64,000 nucleotides of DNA, from assembly GCA_012861695.1 (NCBI GenBank), contig JAAOOA010000002.1, positions 25,116,398 to 25,180,397 of the forward strand, written 5' to 3'. This DNA is from Trematomus loennbergii. Taxonomy: Eukaryota > Chordata > Actinopteri > Perciformes > Nototheniidae. Made by a program: the position numbers and the translations under genes. The notes under the pieces were generated by a model. It was not told the DNA's origin. It was given only the letters and a program-made list of their open reading frames with translations, and searched no databases. Positions 48,321-62,589 of this stretch are shown piece after piece (the stretch's first letter is position 1; the number at the start of each line of letters is the position of its first letter).

Positions 48321-48352
48321 CACAATGTATCATACATTGTGTGACAAAAACC
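48317..48352 (+). other. Orphan RSS nonamer and spacer at a fold-back junction
   Basis: The nonamer ACAAAAACC (48344-48352) and an intact 12-bp spacer (48332-48343) correspond to the D2 3' RSS, but the heptamer and D core are absent. Instead the spacer is mirrored: GTCGCACAATGTAT and ATACATTGTGTGAC flank a single C at 48331 (13 of 14 bases pair). Confidence 0.8.
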
Positions 48353-48659
48353 CCTTTCCACTGGAGGACATGTGGTGCTAATAAGGAAACCAGGAGGTGA
48401 GATATGTGACCTACATAACCTCCTCATGAAGCACAGATGTATGATAATTGAAAATAATGTGATCAACTACATAGGATTTTGTTAGGCAACATTGGCTTAT
48501 AAATTACCTTACAAAAAACGATTCAGAATTTGGTAAGGATGGTAAAAGGAATTTGCTTTGATGTTTAAAAAAGATACATAAATAACACCAAAAGAGAAAG
48601 TCGGTGAAAAATAAGAGCAGAAAAAAGGGAGAGAAATACAATGCACTGTATCAAGCAAC

Positions 48660-48729
48660 GGTTTTTGTATGAGCGTGTGGCACTGTGGATGGGATGGCAA
48701 CCACAGTGATATTGGGCAATACAAAAACC
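48660..48729 (+). other. IGHD segment with two 12-RSSs, inverted copy (D3')
   Basis: Plus-strand twin of D3 with the same core GATGGGATGGCAAC (48688-48701) and perfect consensus heptamers, nonamers and 12-bp spacers. Its orientation is opposite to the main cluster. Confidence 0.9.
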
Positions 48730-49357
48730 TGAACTACAGGGTTCACACACTTTTTCACCAATGATTTTCAATACTTTTCCATGACCTTTACCTCATTTTC
48801 CATGACCAAAAATATTACTTTTTCTCAGCGGTACCACTGAAAATGGTTTATTTTAACATGGAACAGGAAAATAAGGTCTGCATATGAAACATGTTGTGCC
48901 TATCTAAAACAAATCAAATAGTAGGCTTACTAGCATCTACGGGCTAAAGCAACTGTAGACTAGAGGGCGTGATTGTAAAAATCTCACCAGCAAAATACCT
49001 CGACAGTTAAATGCCATTTTACGTTTCATTACTATACGATACAGTGTTTATTATCATTATAGTATTACTATTTCGGCGATTAGATCAAATTCTAATTATA
49101 TTTGATGCAACTTTAGTTACATTTCCATGACTTTTCCAGGTTTTTAATGACCCTTACAAACCCTGTAACTAAAATACTCAATATCACTGTGCCTCAAGAA
49201 AGAGAAGATCAGGTAATCCCCCCAAATCCCTTGAATCTAAAGCAAGGTGATATTAAAAAACTATTGCACTGATGGTTCCTTTTACAAGATTAGATTATAA
49301 GATTACAAACACAGAGCAACATGTGTGTGTTGTCATGTCAGTCAGTGTACTGGGTGG

Positions 49358-49430
49358 AGTTTTTGTATGGAGTTGTATCACAGTGCTCTATATAGCGGCT
49401 CCCACAGTGATACATTGTGTGACAAAAACC
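49358..49430 (+). other. IGHD segment with two 12-RSSs, inverted copy (D4')
   Basis: Plus-strand twin of D4: nonamer AGTTTTTGT, 12-bp spacer, CACAGTG, core CTCTATATAGCGGCTCC (49386-49402), CACAGTG, 12-bp spacer, ACAAAAACC. Signals are unchanged from D4. Confidence 0.87.
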
Positions 49431-49820
49431 CCTTTTCAAACCCTAGGGTCAGGGATTGCTTTAGGTAGACCACAATATTAATGATATCAACCTCTCGTAC
49501 AATATATGGACAAGTGCCAAATCATTTTGATGTAATCGACCTACTGCCCAACGCTACAATGCAAGACCCTTTCTGTGTGTAAACAAAATGACATGAGTTT
49601 TATTTTGTGATTTATCAAATGTATAGTAAGCCTGCTGTTGCTTTGCATTTTTGTGTGAAAAAGGTATAACCATATAGTAACCACATGTCTGTTCAGGAAT
49701 GAAAGACTGTATTTTTCTAAATGTTTAATATTTATTTATATCCAAGTACCTAAGGATATACACATACCCAAGTATCCCATTTTCCTTTCATATTTATGAA
49801 GTTGTAGGTGAATATTTTAA

Positions 49821-50468
49821 ATGTCACCTATTATGCAAAATCCACTTCTTCATGTCTCTTCTACATCAACATGTGTCCCCTCTTCTTCATGTCTCTTCTA
49901 CATCAACATGTGTCCCCTCTTCTTCATGTCTCTTCTACATCAACATGTGTCCCCTCTTCTTCATGTCTCTTCTACATCAACATGTGTCCCCTCTTCTTCA
50001 TGTCTCTTCTTCATCAACATGTGTCCCCTCTGTGGAAAGAGACTCTGAAAGTTTCAGGAACAAAGATTCTCTCTCTTTTTGTCCTGATCCATTTCTATAA
50101 AAACCTGTCTGAAAATGAGCTGATCAGATTTTGGCCACTTTATGATGTCATAACGATGTTTTGTCTTGTGTAACCATTAGCCAATCACCAACCAAGGTAC
50201 CCCCCCCCCCACCTTATCACCTGAATCTCCTCCTAGAGCACCATTGTGTTCTTTGTAACCAAATCTCTCTCAGAGGGGCGTGGGGAGGGGCTCCTTATTT
50301 TCATCTAAAGTAACAGACAGAGAATCAGCACTTTGGAAACAGGGCTGAAACAGAGGGGATTATGGGATGCTGCAATGATCTGTTTGGTGTTTCAGCCAAT
50401 CAGAGACAGGCTCTGTATATATCTGAGACCTGTAATATATTGATGAAAAAAAGAGTATATAGGGACCT
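49821..50468. mobile_element. TTAA-flanked MITE with internal 37-bp minisatellite
   Basis: It starts ATGTCACCTATTATGC and ends AGGGACCT, with TTAA at 49817-49820 and 50469-50472. Five 37-bp units (starting 49852, 49889, 49926, 49963, 50000) containing TCTTCTACATCAACATGTG sit near its left end. It lies exactly between the inverted duplication and block C copy 2. Confidence 0.7.
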
Positions 50469-50474
50469 TTAAAG

Positions 50475-52158
50475 TATTTGATTAAATGTCCTGTATTTGT
50501 TTCATTGACAGACGAGGGAACAGGAGAATGCAGCAGAGGACGGAGACAGTGTGAGGTTTAAAGCAAACGCTCAGTGGAAGAACGAGGAGAGAGACGGAGA
50601 GGAAAGCAGAACGACTCTCTGATCTGAAAACAGCTGATTCACTCTGAACAGTCTGCAGAGCGACACGACATCACGACTGATATTTAAATATATTTAAAGC
50701 AAGTCACTTTGTGTTAAAGATTAGAAACATTACAAGCCGTCTGCTTCCTAAATATTTAGACTTTTCGAGCAGTTTCAAATACACCTTGGTCCAAAGGCTG
50801 CTAATTGACGCTATAATTGATAAATGGATGTTTGAAACAGTGATCTCCATACTGAGCAAGTCCATGAAATGCTGCTGAAAGCTCTGGAAAAAGATAGTTA
50901 ATTGATCATTTTTAGATCTTACATTTATTATTGTAATGACGGACCAGATTAAATGACAGTCAGCTTTTTAAAGTGTCAAAAAGTGGCGCTCTCCAGACTC
51001 CAGACAACACAAACATCACAGCAGCAGATTTGATTGAAATTGACTCGACGAGAATCAGCTGCAGTCGTGTTCAGATTGAGTTTTCATTTTAAACAAATCC
51101 TCTGATCAGCCTGAGCGATACGAAACAAATCATAAATAAGATGGTGCTTTATTCTGAGAAGACGATTTATTCTGAAAGCAGGTCAAATGTTCTCACCTCA
51201 ATTCAGTTTGAAGTCGAGGGAAAATAATGAAATACTGGACAGAAAGTCTCATCAGGACGTCTGTGTTTCTGTACAGAGACTCTTTATCATCAGCCTGTCC
51301 ATTCAATTTACTCAATTGTATTTTGTCGTAAACTACTGTAACCAAACATGTTTATAATTTAACAAATATCTGATGTTCAAATGTCACTCTTTATTTCCAG
51401 ACAAACATTTGATCTATCTTTGCACTTTTTCGCAAAAATGTAAATAATATTTCTGGAGCTCTGTAGTAACACTGGACCATAAAACATCTGTATAATAAAA
51501 CATATTTTAAATTGTATCATTTCAAATGTCTGCTTTTTTGCTGTTTTGATTCCAGACGTGTTTCTGCTTTTACATATTTTAATGTAACACACATCTAGAT
51601 GTAATGTAGGGAAAGTAATCAACTGAACATCAGCCATGAGTTTCTCTTAAAGGTCACCCATCATGCTATTTATTTATTATTTTTTCACACACACACACAC
51701 ACTTTTGTTAGCCCCGGGTCAGAACACCTGTATGTAATAAATGTGTAGGGGGGGGGGGGGTACAGTGGGTGGTCATTGAAAATGTGTTCTGATGTTCTTC
51801 ACAGAAAATGAGCCAAGGCCATTGAGTGTGAGTTTGAAAAAATAATTGATCATATCATTTTTCTTTAGCTAAATAATGTAAACGGGTCCCACAGACCCGA
51901 ACACCGTACAAGGGTTAAGTTTAGATTGAACACTGGTCAGATGATCAAACAGAGGAAACAAGTGGGTTAAAAACATGTTTGAGTCAGAACTTGAAAGTCT
52001 TCCAGATTCTAAAGTTCATCTTTCCAATATATCTGCTGGTCATAAAAACAGATGACTGCATTTCTATCAATGATTAACTAGTAAAAGAGATTAGAGGGAT
52101 TGAAAGCGAATGCTGACATTGTTGAAGAGAGCCTCGACACCAGTACACTGTGGGAGAT
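50475..52158 (+). repeat. Block C, copy 2
   Basis: Contains a variant last exon after TTCATTGACAG (about 50512), with a different start (RGNRRMQQRTETV in the joining phase), and the same 3' UTR with AATAAA near 51494. No upstream exons accompany it, so it is probably a non-functional fragment. Confidence 0.8.
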
Positions 52159-52224
52159 CTCCAACAACACAGCTAGAGGACTGTAAGAGGCAAGCCGAGG
52201 GGAAGTACAAGGTGAGCTGCTTCT

Positions 52225-52277
52225 TGAAGTTTCCTGAGCTGCCATGTGTGTTCAGAGACTTTCAGAGATCCTGTGTC
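52225..52277 (+). pseudogene. Isolated fragment of a TRIM RING exon
   Basis: About 53 bp match the start of the RING exon (GAAGTTTCCTGAGCTGCCAT and on, as at 314-366). They then break into the leader intron sequence TTTTATCACG as found at 50 upstream of copy 1. This shows another TRIM unit once stood here. Confidence 0.8.
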
Positions 52278-52636
52278 TTTTTATCACGTTGTTGTTTTTA
52301 AACGTATTAATCTTATGTGTTTATCTTCCAACAGATAGGCCTACCTGGACAAAGTCATCGTCCTGAACTGAATACCAAAGTACATTTCCCTCTGAAAGAC
52401 ATCCTGACTCCATCTGGTGGTGAATAATGACATAGCAGCATTTCCTGATGTTGATAATTCACCCTGTGACGGAGGGCAGAGAAACGAAAGAGGATTTTGA
52501 CATTGTTGAACAGAGCTGAGACGCCATTACAGGGTGTGAGATCTCTGCTGCGAGACACGTTTGGAGTATATTTGGGGAGAAGTGGAGAGACATTGGAAGT
52601 TGGTGAGTCCTGCTATTGAAAAAACTTTAATATCAA

Positions 52637-53283
52637 ATGGCTGAGAAAACCGTTCTTCTTGAAAGTTACCTGAGCTGCCATGTGTGCTCAGAGACTTTCA
52701 GAGATCCCGTGTCTCTGGGCTGCAACCACAGCTCTGTTCGAGCTGCCTGCAGAAATTCTGGGAACAAAGTAAGAACAAAAACTGTCCCATTTGTAAAAGA
52801 AAATCTTCTAAAGATAATCTTTTGGTGAACTTTACAATGAAGGAGCTGGCTGACTCCTTTGCTGAGAGACAGAAAGCTGGATCATCTGAGACAGAAAAAG
52901 GAGAGAAGAAGGTGGAGGTGGTGTGTAGTAAACATCCAGAAGAGCCTAGATTGTTCTGTAAGGATGAAGAGAGAGCTGTGTGTCCTGTCTGTGAGTTTTC
53001 TCTCCACCAGAGTCACAAGGTGGTTCCTGTAGAACAAGCAGTCAGTGAGCTGAAGGACCTGCTGAAATCTGACTTAGAGTCTCTGCAGGACAAGAGGGAC
53101 AAATACAAAGGAGTGGAGACAACATACAAGGAAGTGATTCAAGTGTCCGAGAAGCAGCTGCTGTCCACAGAGAGGCAGATCAGAGCAGAGTTCATCAAGC
53201 TCCATCAGTTCCTGAAAGAGGAAGAGGGAGTCCAGACTGGCAGCTTTGCCTGGGCACGTTTGATCCATCATTTAGGAGAATAA
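52637..53283 (+). pseudogene. TRIM protein, copy 3, truncated in the coiled coil
   Basis: RING, B-box 2 and the start of the coiled coil match copies 1 and 2. A one-base loss in the RING near 52731 (AGCTCTGTTC against AGCTTCTGTTC) shifts the frame within the zinc-ligand region. At about 53242 the coil breaks off and continues into sequence equivalent to 5133, adding an unrelated tail to a stop at 53281. There is no PRY-SPRY. Upstream it has an extra 125 bp (52345-52470) not seen at copy 1. Confidence 0.88.
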
Positions 53284-53373
53284 AGACAAGAACATAGAAG
53301 GGGAAAAAATGAAGAGACATTAGCAGACACAAAAGATTAGTTTTTCATTCTTAAACAGGAGTTAAGAGATCCT

Positions 53374-53667
<294 letters not shown>

Positions 53668-53669
53668 GT

Positions 53670-54240
53670 CAGAGTCTCCAGCATTTGTCCCTCCAGAGGG
53701 TTTAGAACACCGTACTTTTCGCGTTTAGTTCCGTTAGTACCCCTTATGTCGCGTTCACACCAAAAAGAGCACTTCATCTCGGGAACTTTTACCACCATTT
53801 TCAGTGCCTGCTGAGAGATGGTACTTTCCTGGGGGAAAGCAGTGCCCAGTTCTGATTGGCTGGGCGAATTGCAAACCACGCCCCGTACAACTCTGAAATG
53901 TTTTGTAGAGCCGCCATTTTATTATCCTGGCATTAGCATTATTAGCATTATTAGCATTAGCATTCGCCCAGTGCACAAACGCAGATAGACTAACTTTTGG
54001 CAACACAAAATAAAACATGGGAGCGGTGGAGATGAGGAGGTGTCGGCGTTCTGGCGATTTACTCGGAAGGCTTCAGTAGAAGCTGCTGGGAGTCCCAGCA
54101 GCTTCTACTGACGGAGGATCGTCCAGAGCGAGCGCCTCCGTCAGGACTCTGATCAGCTTAATCTCTGAGGACGGAGGGAAGGTGGTTCCCTCGAGGACGT
54201 CACGCAGTGAGAGCTGCTGTTTAATGTGTGATATTGACGT
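53670..54240. mobile_element. Harbinger-like MITE fragment, copy of 5410-5975
   Basis: Carries the same interior, including the perfect 18-bp hairpin near 54069-54105. Confidence 0.5.
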
Positions 54241-54265
54241 TAACATGCAGAGATTTACTTACAAG

Positions 54266-55841
<1,576 letters not shown>

Positions 55842-56674
55842 CTTACAAGTTATTACAAAGAAACCAGAATATATGTTAGCGGTGGAAAGTCACCAAGTAC
55901 ATTTACTAAAGGTACTTTTTCTTTCTATTGATTCAAGTGTAAATCTAATCAACTTCATCTGAGAGGAAAATATTTGACTTCATTATGTTATTAATGACAG
56001 TTAATGACCATGTATATATGGATTTTCCAAACAGTTATGATGAGTTTAGAATATGATGTTGTTACAATCAAACCATCCAACAGTTGAGAGAAGTACAGCT
56101 CTCCTGATAACTTCAATTCATCCATTGACAGAAAATGTATCTGCTATATTTTGATAATCATATCAAATATGTCCAGCTTCTTAAATGTGAAGATTTGCTG
56201 CTTTGAGAGTAGAAATAAACAATTCTAAAATTTGAAAATTGAAGTTGAAATACCAATTTACAGTAAACTAAATATAAAGCATGATATTATATACATTAAG
56301 TGTACATTAAATGTTTTGGTAAACAAACATTGTGAAGGTGTTACTTTGGGCTCTGGGTAATTATGACGTTATTTCTCAATGTTTTCTATCTTTCTTTACA
56401 AACCAAAAATTCATTGTTAAATGGAGAAAATGGTGATTAAAATACAAAAATAATAAATAATTTGTATAACTTAAAGGTGGGGTAGGTAAGTTTGAGAAAC
56501 CGGCTCGAGATACACTTTTTGTTATATTCTATGTACGAATGACAATAAAAACCTTGAAACTTGAAACTAGAATTAGTAACACATAAACTGGCCAGGAAAA
56601 GAACAACATCTCCCTGTGAAATATAGCAGAACGAAATGAAAATACTCAAGTAAACTAGCTCGAATGTATGCTTA

Positions 56675-57882
56675 AGTATTTGGTTAAATGTCCTCTATTT
56701 GTTTCGTGAACAGGAGAGTAAAGAAGCAGAGACGGAGAGACGGACGGAGACAGTGTGAGGTTTAAAGCAAACGCTCAGTGGAAGAACGAGGAGAGAGACG
56801 GAGAGGAAAGCAGAACGACTCTCTGATCTGAAAACAGCTGATTCACTCTGAACAGTCTTCAGAGCGACACCGACATCACGACTGATATTTAAAATATATT
56901 TAAAGCAAGTCACTTTGTTTAAAGATTAGAAACATTACAAGCCGTCTGCTTCCTAAATATTTAGACTTTTCGAGCAGTTTCAAATGCACCTTGGTCCAAA
57001 GGCTGCTAATTGACGCTATAATTGATAAATGGATGTTTGAAACAGTGATCTCCATACTGAGCAAGTCCATGAAATGCTGCTGAAAGCTCTGGAAAAAGAT
57101 AGTTAATTGATCATTTTAGATCTTACATTTATTATTGTAATGACAGTCAGATTTTTAAAGTGTCAAAAAGTGGCGCTCTCCAGACTCCAGACAAACACAA
57201 ACATCACAGCAGCAGATTTGATTGAAATTGACTCGACGAGAATCAGCTGCAGTCGTGTTCAGATTGAGTTTTTATTTTTAAACAAATCCTCTGATCAGCC
57301 TGAGCGATACGAAACAAATCATAAATAAGATGGTGCTTTATTCTGAGAAGACGATTTTTCTGAAAGCAGGTCAAATGTTCTCACCTCAATTCAGTTTGAA
57401 GTCGAGGGAAAATAATGAAATACTGGACAGAAAGTCTCATCAGGACGTCTGTGTTTCTGTACAGAGACTCTTTATCATCAGCCTGTCGATTCAATTTACT
57501 CGATTGTATTTTGTCGTAAACTACTGTAACCAAACATGTTTATAATTTAACAAATATCTGATGTTCAAATGTCACTCTTTATTTCCAGACAAACATTTGA
57601 TCTATCTTTGCACTTTATTCGCAAAAATGTAAATAACATTTCTGGAGCTCTGTAGTAACACTGGACCATAAAACATCTGTATAATAAAACATATTTTAAA
57701 TTGTATCATTTCAAATTGTCTGCTTTTTTGCTGTTTTGATTCCAGACGTGTTTCTGCTTTTACATATTTTAATGTAACACACATCTAGATGTAATGTAGG
57801 GAAAGTAATCAACTGAACATCAGCCATGAGTTTCTCTTAAAGGTCACCCATCATGCTATTTATTTATTATTTATTTTGCACA

Positions 57883-57969
<87 letters not shown>

Positions 57970-58408
57970 CCAGAACACCCTGTATGTAATGTCAATGTGT
58001 GGGGGGGGTGTACAGTGGGTGGTCATTGAAAATGTGTTCTGATGTTCTTCACAGAAAATGAGCCAAGGCCATTGAGTGTGAGTTTGAAAACATAATTGAT
58101 CATATCATTTTTCTTTAGCTAAATAATGTAAACGGGTCCCACAGACCCGAACACCGTACAAGGGTTAAGTTTAGATTGAACACTGGTCAGATGATCAAAC
58201 AGAGGAAACAAGTGGGTTAAAAACATGTTTGAGTCAGAACTTGAAAGTCTTCCAGATTCTAAAGTTCATCTTTCCAATATATCTGCTGGTCATAAAAACA
58301 GATGACTGCATTTCTATCAATGATTAACTAGTAAAAGAGATTAGAGGGATTGAAAGTGAATGCTGACATTGTTGAAGAGAGCCTCGACACCAGTACACTG
58401 TGGGAGAT
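56675..58408 (+). repeat. Block C, copy 3
   Basis: Contains the last exon after GTGAACAG (about 56713), encoding the same basic tail (RRQCEV) as copy 1, and the full 3' UTR. The upstream exons at 9391 and 9557 are deleted in this block. Confidence 0.8.
57886..57967. repeat. (CA)n microsatellite
   Basis: Uninterrupted CA tract in block C copy 3; the corresponding tracts at 11665 and 51685 are much shorter. Confidence 0.97.
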
Positions 58409-58906
58409 TTGTCATTTCAAAATTCATTTTATTGTCTGCGTGAAAGGCACAGTAGGCTATGAGCGAATATCAACATTCAAAAATTACAAAGTCGTACAAT
58501 ATATAGGCTACCATGTGCTACTGTCTAGGATTAAATATGGTGAGACTTTTCAGCCCACGACCCCCAAAATAACAGTGCCAGAGACTGGCGACCAAGGGCG
58601 CCGGAAGCGGGGGGCCATTGGACCCCCCACTTTTGAGCCCTGCCCTACATTTTCGCAGCGGCGGATGCCGCGGAACACTGTACAAATCCCGTTTCAATAA
58701 TTCCCCTCTACTCTGCATCTAAAACGCGATCTGATCTAGCTGTGTATATTTTGTTATTTTTGATTGTTATATTCAATCTCATTAGCTACATGCATTTTTT
58801 AAGCTTGTAAAGGGAAGATGACAGCTCTCACTCGCCACTCTGCTGTTCCACAGCGCCGCTTCCCCTCCCTCTGCTGAAATTATGAATGTAAGGCGTAGTA
58901 ATCATA

Positions 58907-60999
58907 AGGCGAGTTCACACCGGAGTACTTTGGAGTACTTTTCCCACAATAGTTCATCAGAACTACGATATATTTGCGTTCACACCAAAAAGCCCCAGGA
59001 ACTAAAGTAGTTCAAATTAGTTCATCTGACCCGCTTTTCAGTCCCTGCTAGAGAGCAGGGACTGTCGTGGGAGAAAATAGTTCATACGTCTGATTGGCTG
59101 TGCGGAATGCAAACCACGCCCGTTTGACTCTGAATTTTTTTTTGTAAGCGGCCATTGTATTTTCTCGTTTCGGCCAGCGCACCCGAAGAGATTACTTTTG
59201 TGAAAGCAGTTATTATAGCAACACTAAATAAATCATCGGAGCGGTGGAGTGATGAGGATGTGTCGGCGCTTCTGGCGATTTACTCGGAGGACGCGAAGTG
59301 CCGCATTCAGAAGCTTCTACTGAATGCAGTTTCCGTGGCTCAGCAAAGTTAGCAGACCTGGCAAAGTCATGTCGGGACGACTACGAAGGTAAAATAAAAT
59401 ACATACACTGCACTGTTTTAATCTGCACAATACTGGTCTTAGATGTACTTTTATTTGCTCAGTAGATCGAGCTAGCCATGCTAGAACTTGCTATCATAGG
59501 TCCAAGCTGGCTAACAACATCTAGCTAGCTAGCTATTCTCAGCCGTGCCCGCTATGAACACGTTTTGACTTGTGAATAAGTGTGCAATGTTCTGTAATTT
59601 GCTTCACTAACTCATGGCACTAATCGTGTGTTTCAGGCGAGGTGTTTCTCTCAGGATTAGACACTAGTTTTCCCCTCCGGGATAAAACGATAATATAACG
59701 TTAGCAATTAGCATGCTAGCTGGACATAATGCTACCTCTAACAATACATTGTAGTTGCTATAATTTCAAGTAATTTGCAACATTCATTCTACATGTTAAT
59801 GGTAAAAGCTTAAATAGTTGATTACCTGCATGCCACAAAGACTGATGTTCTAATATTTTGCACATTTAAGTAGAAATGTAATTGAAATTCTATTTATTTT
59901 TCCTTTTTTTTATTGATTGTTATAATTGTACTCAGCCATGTTATGTTAGATGTCAATCCACTTACACTGTAACTACTCTGGCCTTGAAAGAAGGTTACAC
60001 ATCTAACTGATGTCCACTAATCCCTATAAAACAAAGCTCAAGCATACTGTACATTAAGCACAAAACAATAAATAAGGGCACTTTGATATTTATTTTTTAT
60101 TTGATATTATTTGATCCTATCTTATCTTCTACTTTACACCTGCATTTTGTACACTGTCCCTGCCTGCACCATGTCCAATGTTGAACAATGTTGTCTCGTT
60201 GTTGCGATTAAACTGATCTTGTATCTTGCATATTTCACCTTAGGAAAGTGGGCACGCGATGACAGCTTCCTTGACACCATCATGGCGATGGACTGCCGTG
60301 CCATGGTCAGCAAGGAGAATGAGAAGGAGATGCACGACGAACGGCTGCTGCATTCACACAAGGCCCAGGAATCCTAATTCCATAAATCCTACATTAGATA
60401 GTATTAATGTGATTTAATGAACGTACCATTGCTGTTCTTTGGGCGTGATAACGGTCATCATCCTCAGCTGTCCTACGGCGAAACATGTCCATAGCGTGTG
60501 CTTTTCGTCGTCCAATCCTTTTGTTAAGGCTTCTTAACCGCCTTCGCCTCCGACTCAGCATTTCTATTGCATTTTAATGGTCGATCTGTATTTGTATTTG
60601 TGGCTGAGTTATTGGCTTAAATAACTCAGTTACGAAGCTGTATAACACGAGCACCAAAACGTCAACTCCATACCGTGTCTGAGGTCGGAAGGTAAACAGA
60701 AGCATACAGCGGAAGCGGAAGTTTTTTTTCTTCTTCTTCTCTCGGTTTTTTGGCGAATTGCAACTTTAAGGTGCATACCGCCACCTACTGTACTCGCCGT
60801 GAAGTTGTTTGCGGCCTGCCAGTAAACCCAAAGCAGAAGAAGAAGAAGTGACGTCAGCGGCTCATTTGCCTAATCCACCCCCAGGAACTCATTTTGGTGT
60901 GAACGCGATCTGCTTTAGTTCATCAGAACTAAAAGAGCTCTCATGAACTAAAGTTCTCATGAACTATTGTGGGAAAAGTACTTGGTGTGAACGCCCCTT
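58907..60999. mobile_element. Harbinger/ISL2EU-like transposon, copy of 13378-15467
   Basis: It has the same inverted termini with ATA on both sides. The Myb/SANT-like peptide (59155-59352) carries one Arg-to-Cys difference from the first copy. Confidence 0.6.
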
Positions 61000-61002
61000 A
61001 TA

Positions 61003-61800
61003 GATAACACGGCAGGGTCCGTTACAGTTTGTTTGTATCTGATTTCAAATAAACAAAGTCTTGGCTTTCAGAATATCAAACTTGTTTCGGCAAATTCAGA
61101 TGATAAACACAACTTTGAAAGCTTGTAACGGCATAATTACAAGCGGAGAACAGAGTAACGTAACGTCACAGCAGGCATAACAACAGCCGGTGTTTCTCGT
61201 GAGTGTTTTCCCCGGGAAACAAACACAATACACACACAAACGCAAAAATACACAAACACACACACGTATACACACACACTCGCGGGCTTCCCCCAGACCA
61301 GTAATCCAAACGAAAATATCTTCCCTCCGTTACTACTTTGATCATTTGCTCCGCTTCCAGAGAAGAGGAAACTTTAAAGGCCTTTTTCTCAAAATGATGA
61401 CTCTGTGACAGTCATTATATAATGTGACATATTTTGCTTAATATTTGGAAAAACAATCCTGATATCATTAGAAAGCTAGGAATCTCCTCTTTCCAACAGT
61501 GTATACAACTCAAAATGTGTCTTCGGGTCAGCGACTGATTTCGATGGAGCAGGTTTGCATTAGGTAAAATAAAGCAGGCAGACATAACAGGAAGAATATG
61601 TACATTTTAACCCAATCAAATAGGACATTGTCACACATTCAAATGTATCCATGTAAATTACAACCAATAAAAAAGCTTAGATTTGTTTTTTGTTACGTTG
61701 TTTAGTTTATTTGTTACGTTGTTCTGTGTGTGTCAGCCGTTAACCAGATAGAAAAATATATACACTTGCAAACAAGTCAGAAGAACCAACGCAGAAGAAA
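61003..61800. other. Non-coding spacer, copy of 15468-16285
   Basis: No gene recognised. Confidence 0.35.
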
Positions 61801-61849
61801 CTAAATAGGCCTACAGTCAATCTAAACTTACATTTAACAACTGGAAGGT

Positions 61850-62393
61850 CACATCCCTGACATCCACTTCTCCGGAGCCTGGACCTTCATCAATCATAGA
61901 AGAACCAGCGAAGCCAGATAAACCCAAAAGCAGCAGCTCTGCAGCCGCAGAGACTGTCAAAACCGCCGCCACCCCCACCGCCGTCGTTGAACCGAAACAG
62001 GCTGGTTCCGACTGCATGGAGGTTTGTTGTCGGGACATTGAGGCGGGTAAAGCTGTACAGCTAACTGTCGAAAAAAAGGAGACCGCTAGATTATTTGGGC
62101 AAAGAGAAAGGTACTTCAACGCAGAATGGTACAAAAACAGAGAGTGGTTAATTCTTTGCAAAACCACTAAACGGGCCTTCTGTGAAATATGCAGATTTGC
62201 TGTTGTCAAACGGCTTGTAACTTTCTCAAAATGTGGAGATGATAGCTTTGTTAATACCGGAGTTAATAACTGGAAAAAGTGCCCAAGCCTCCATGAACAG
62301 TTGTCTCTGACTGTACGATGGGTATCAGCTGATTATGTTGTCCATGAAGACTTCATAGGAATGTATGACTGTCCTAAGACTGAAAAAAAGTAA
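61850..62393 (+). pseudogene. Internally deleted hAT transposase, second copy
   Basis: An uninterrupted frame runs from the Pro/Ser/Ala-rich lead-in (STSPEPGPSSIIEEPAKP) through the TTF-type finger to MYDCPKTEKK. The stop differs from the first copy, which reads KTDAESITH. As in the first copy, the catalytic core is absent. Confidence 0.65.
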
Positions 62394-62589
62394 ATGTGTG
62401 CATTTTATTATAAAGTTGTGTATATTTACAGACTGTTGCAAAACTAAGAAGCTTATAAACATCAGGTTTAAAACTAAAATAGCTTTACAAAAAAGTAACA
62501 CAATTAAAGATGTTTGGAGTTTTATTTGAGTTATTAATTTACATTTTTTGTCAAAGAGATGCTGATTTGAAACTGTTGTTACATACAGT

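Larger units (their letters stand above)
48332..49812. repeat. Inverted duplication, copy 2 (D3' and D4')
   Basis: Reverse complement of 38633-41998 without the hAT at 39826. Its left boundary is exactly the end of an RSS spacer (48332), where a palindrome is formed. Confidence 0.93.

Noticed and set aside
49808..50173. ORF encoding Cys/Ser-rich repeats
   Set aside because: Translation of a 37-bp minisatellite inside a MITE; the period is not a multiple of three.
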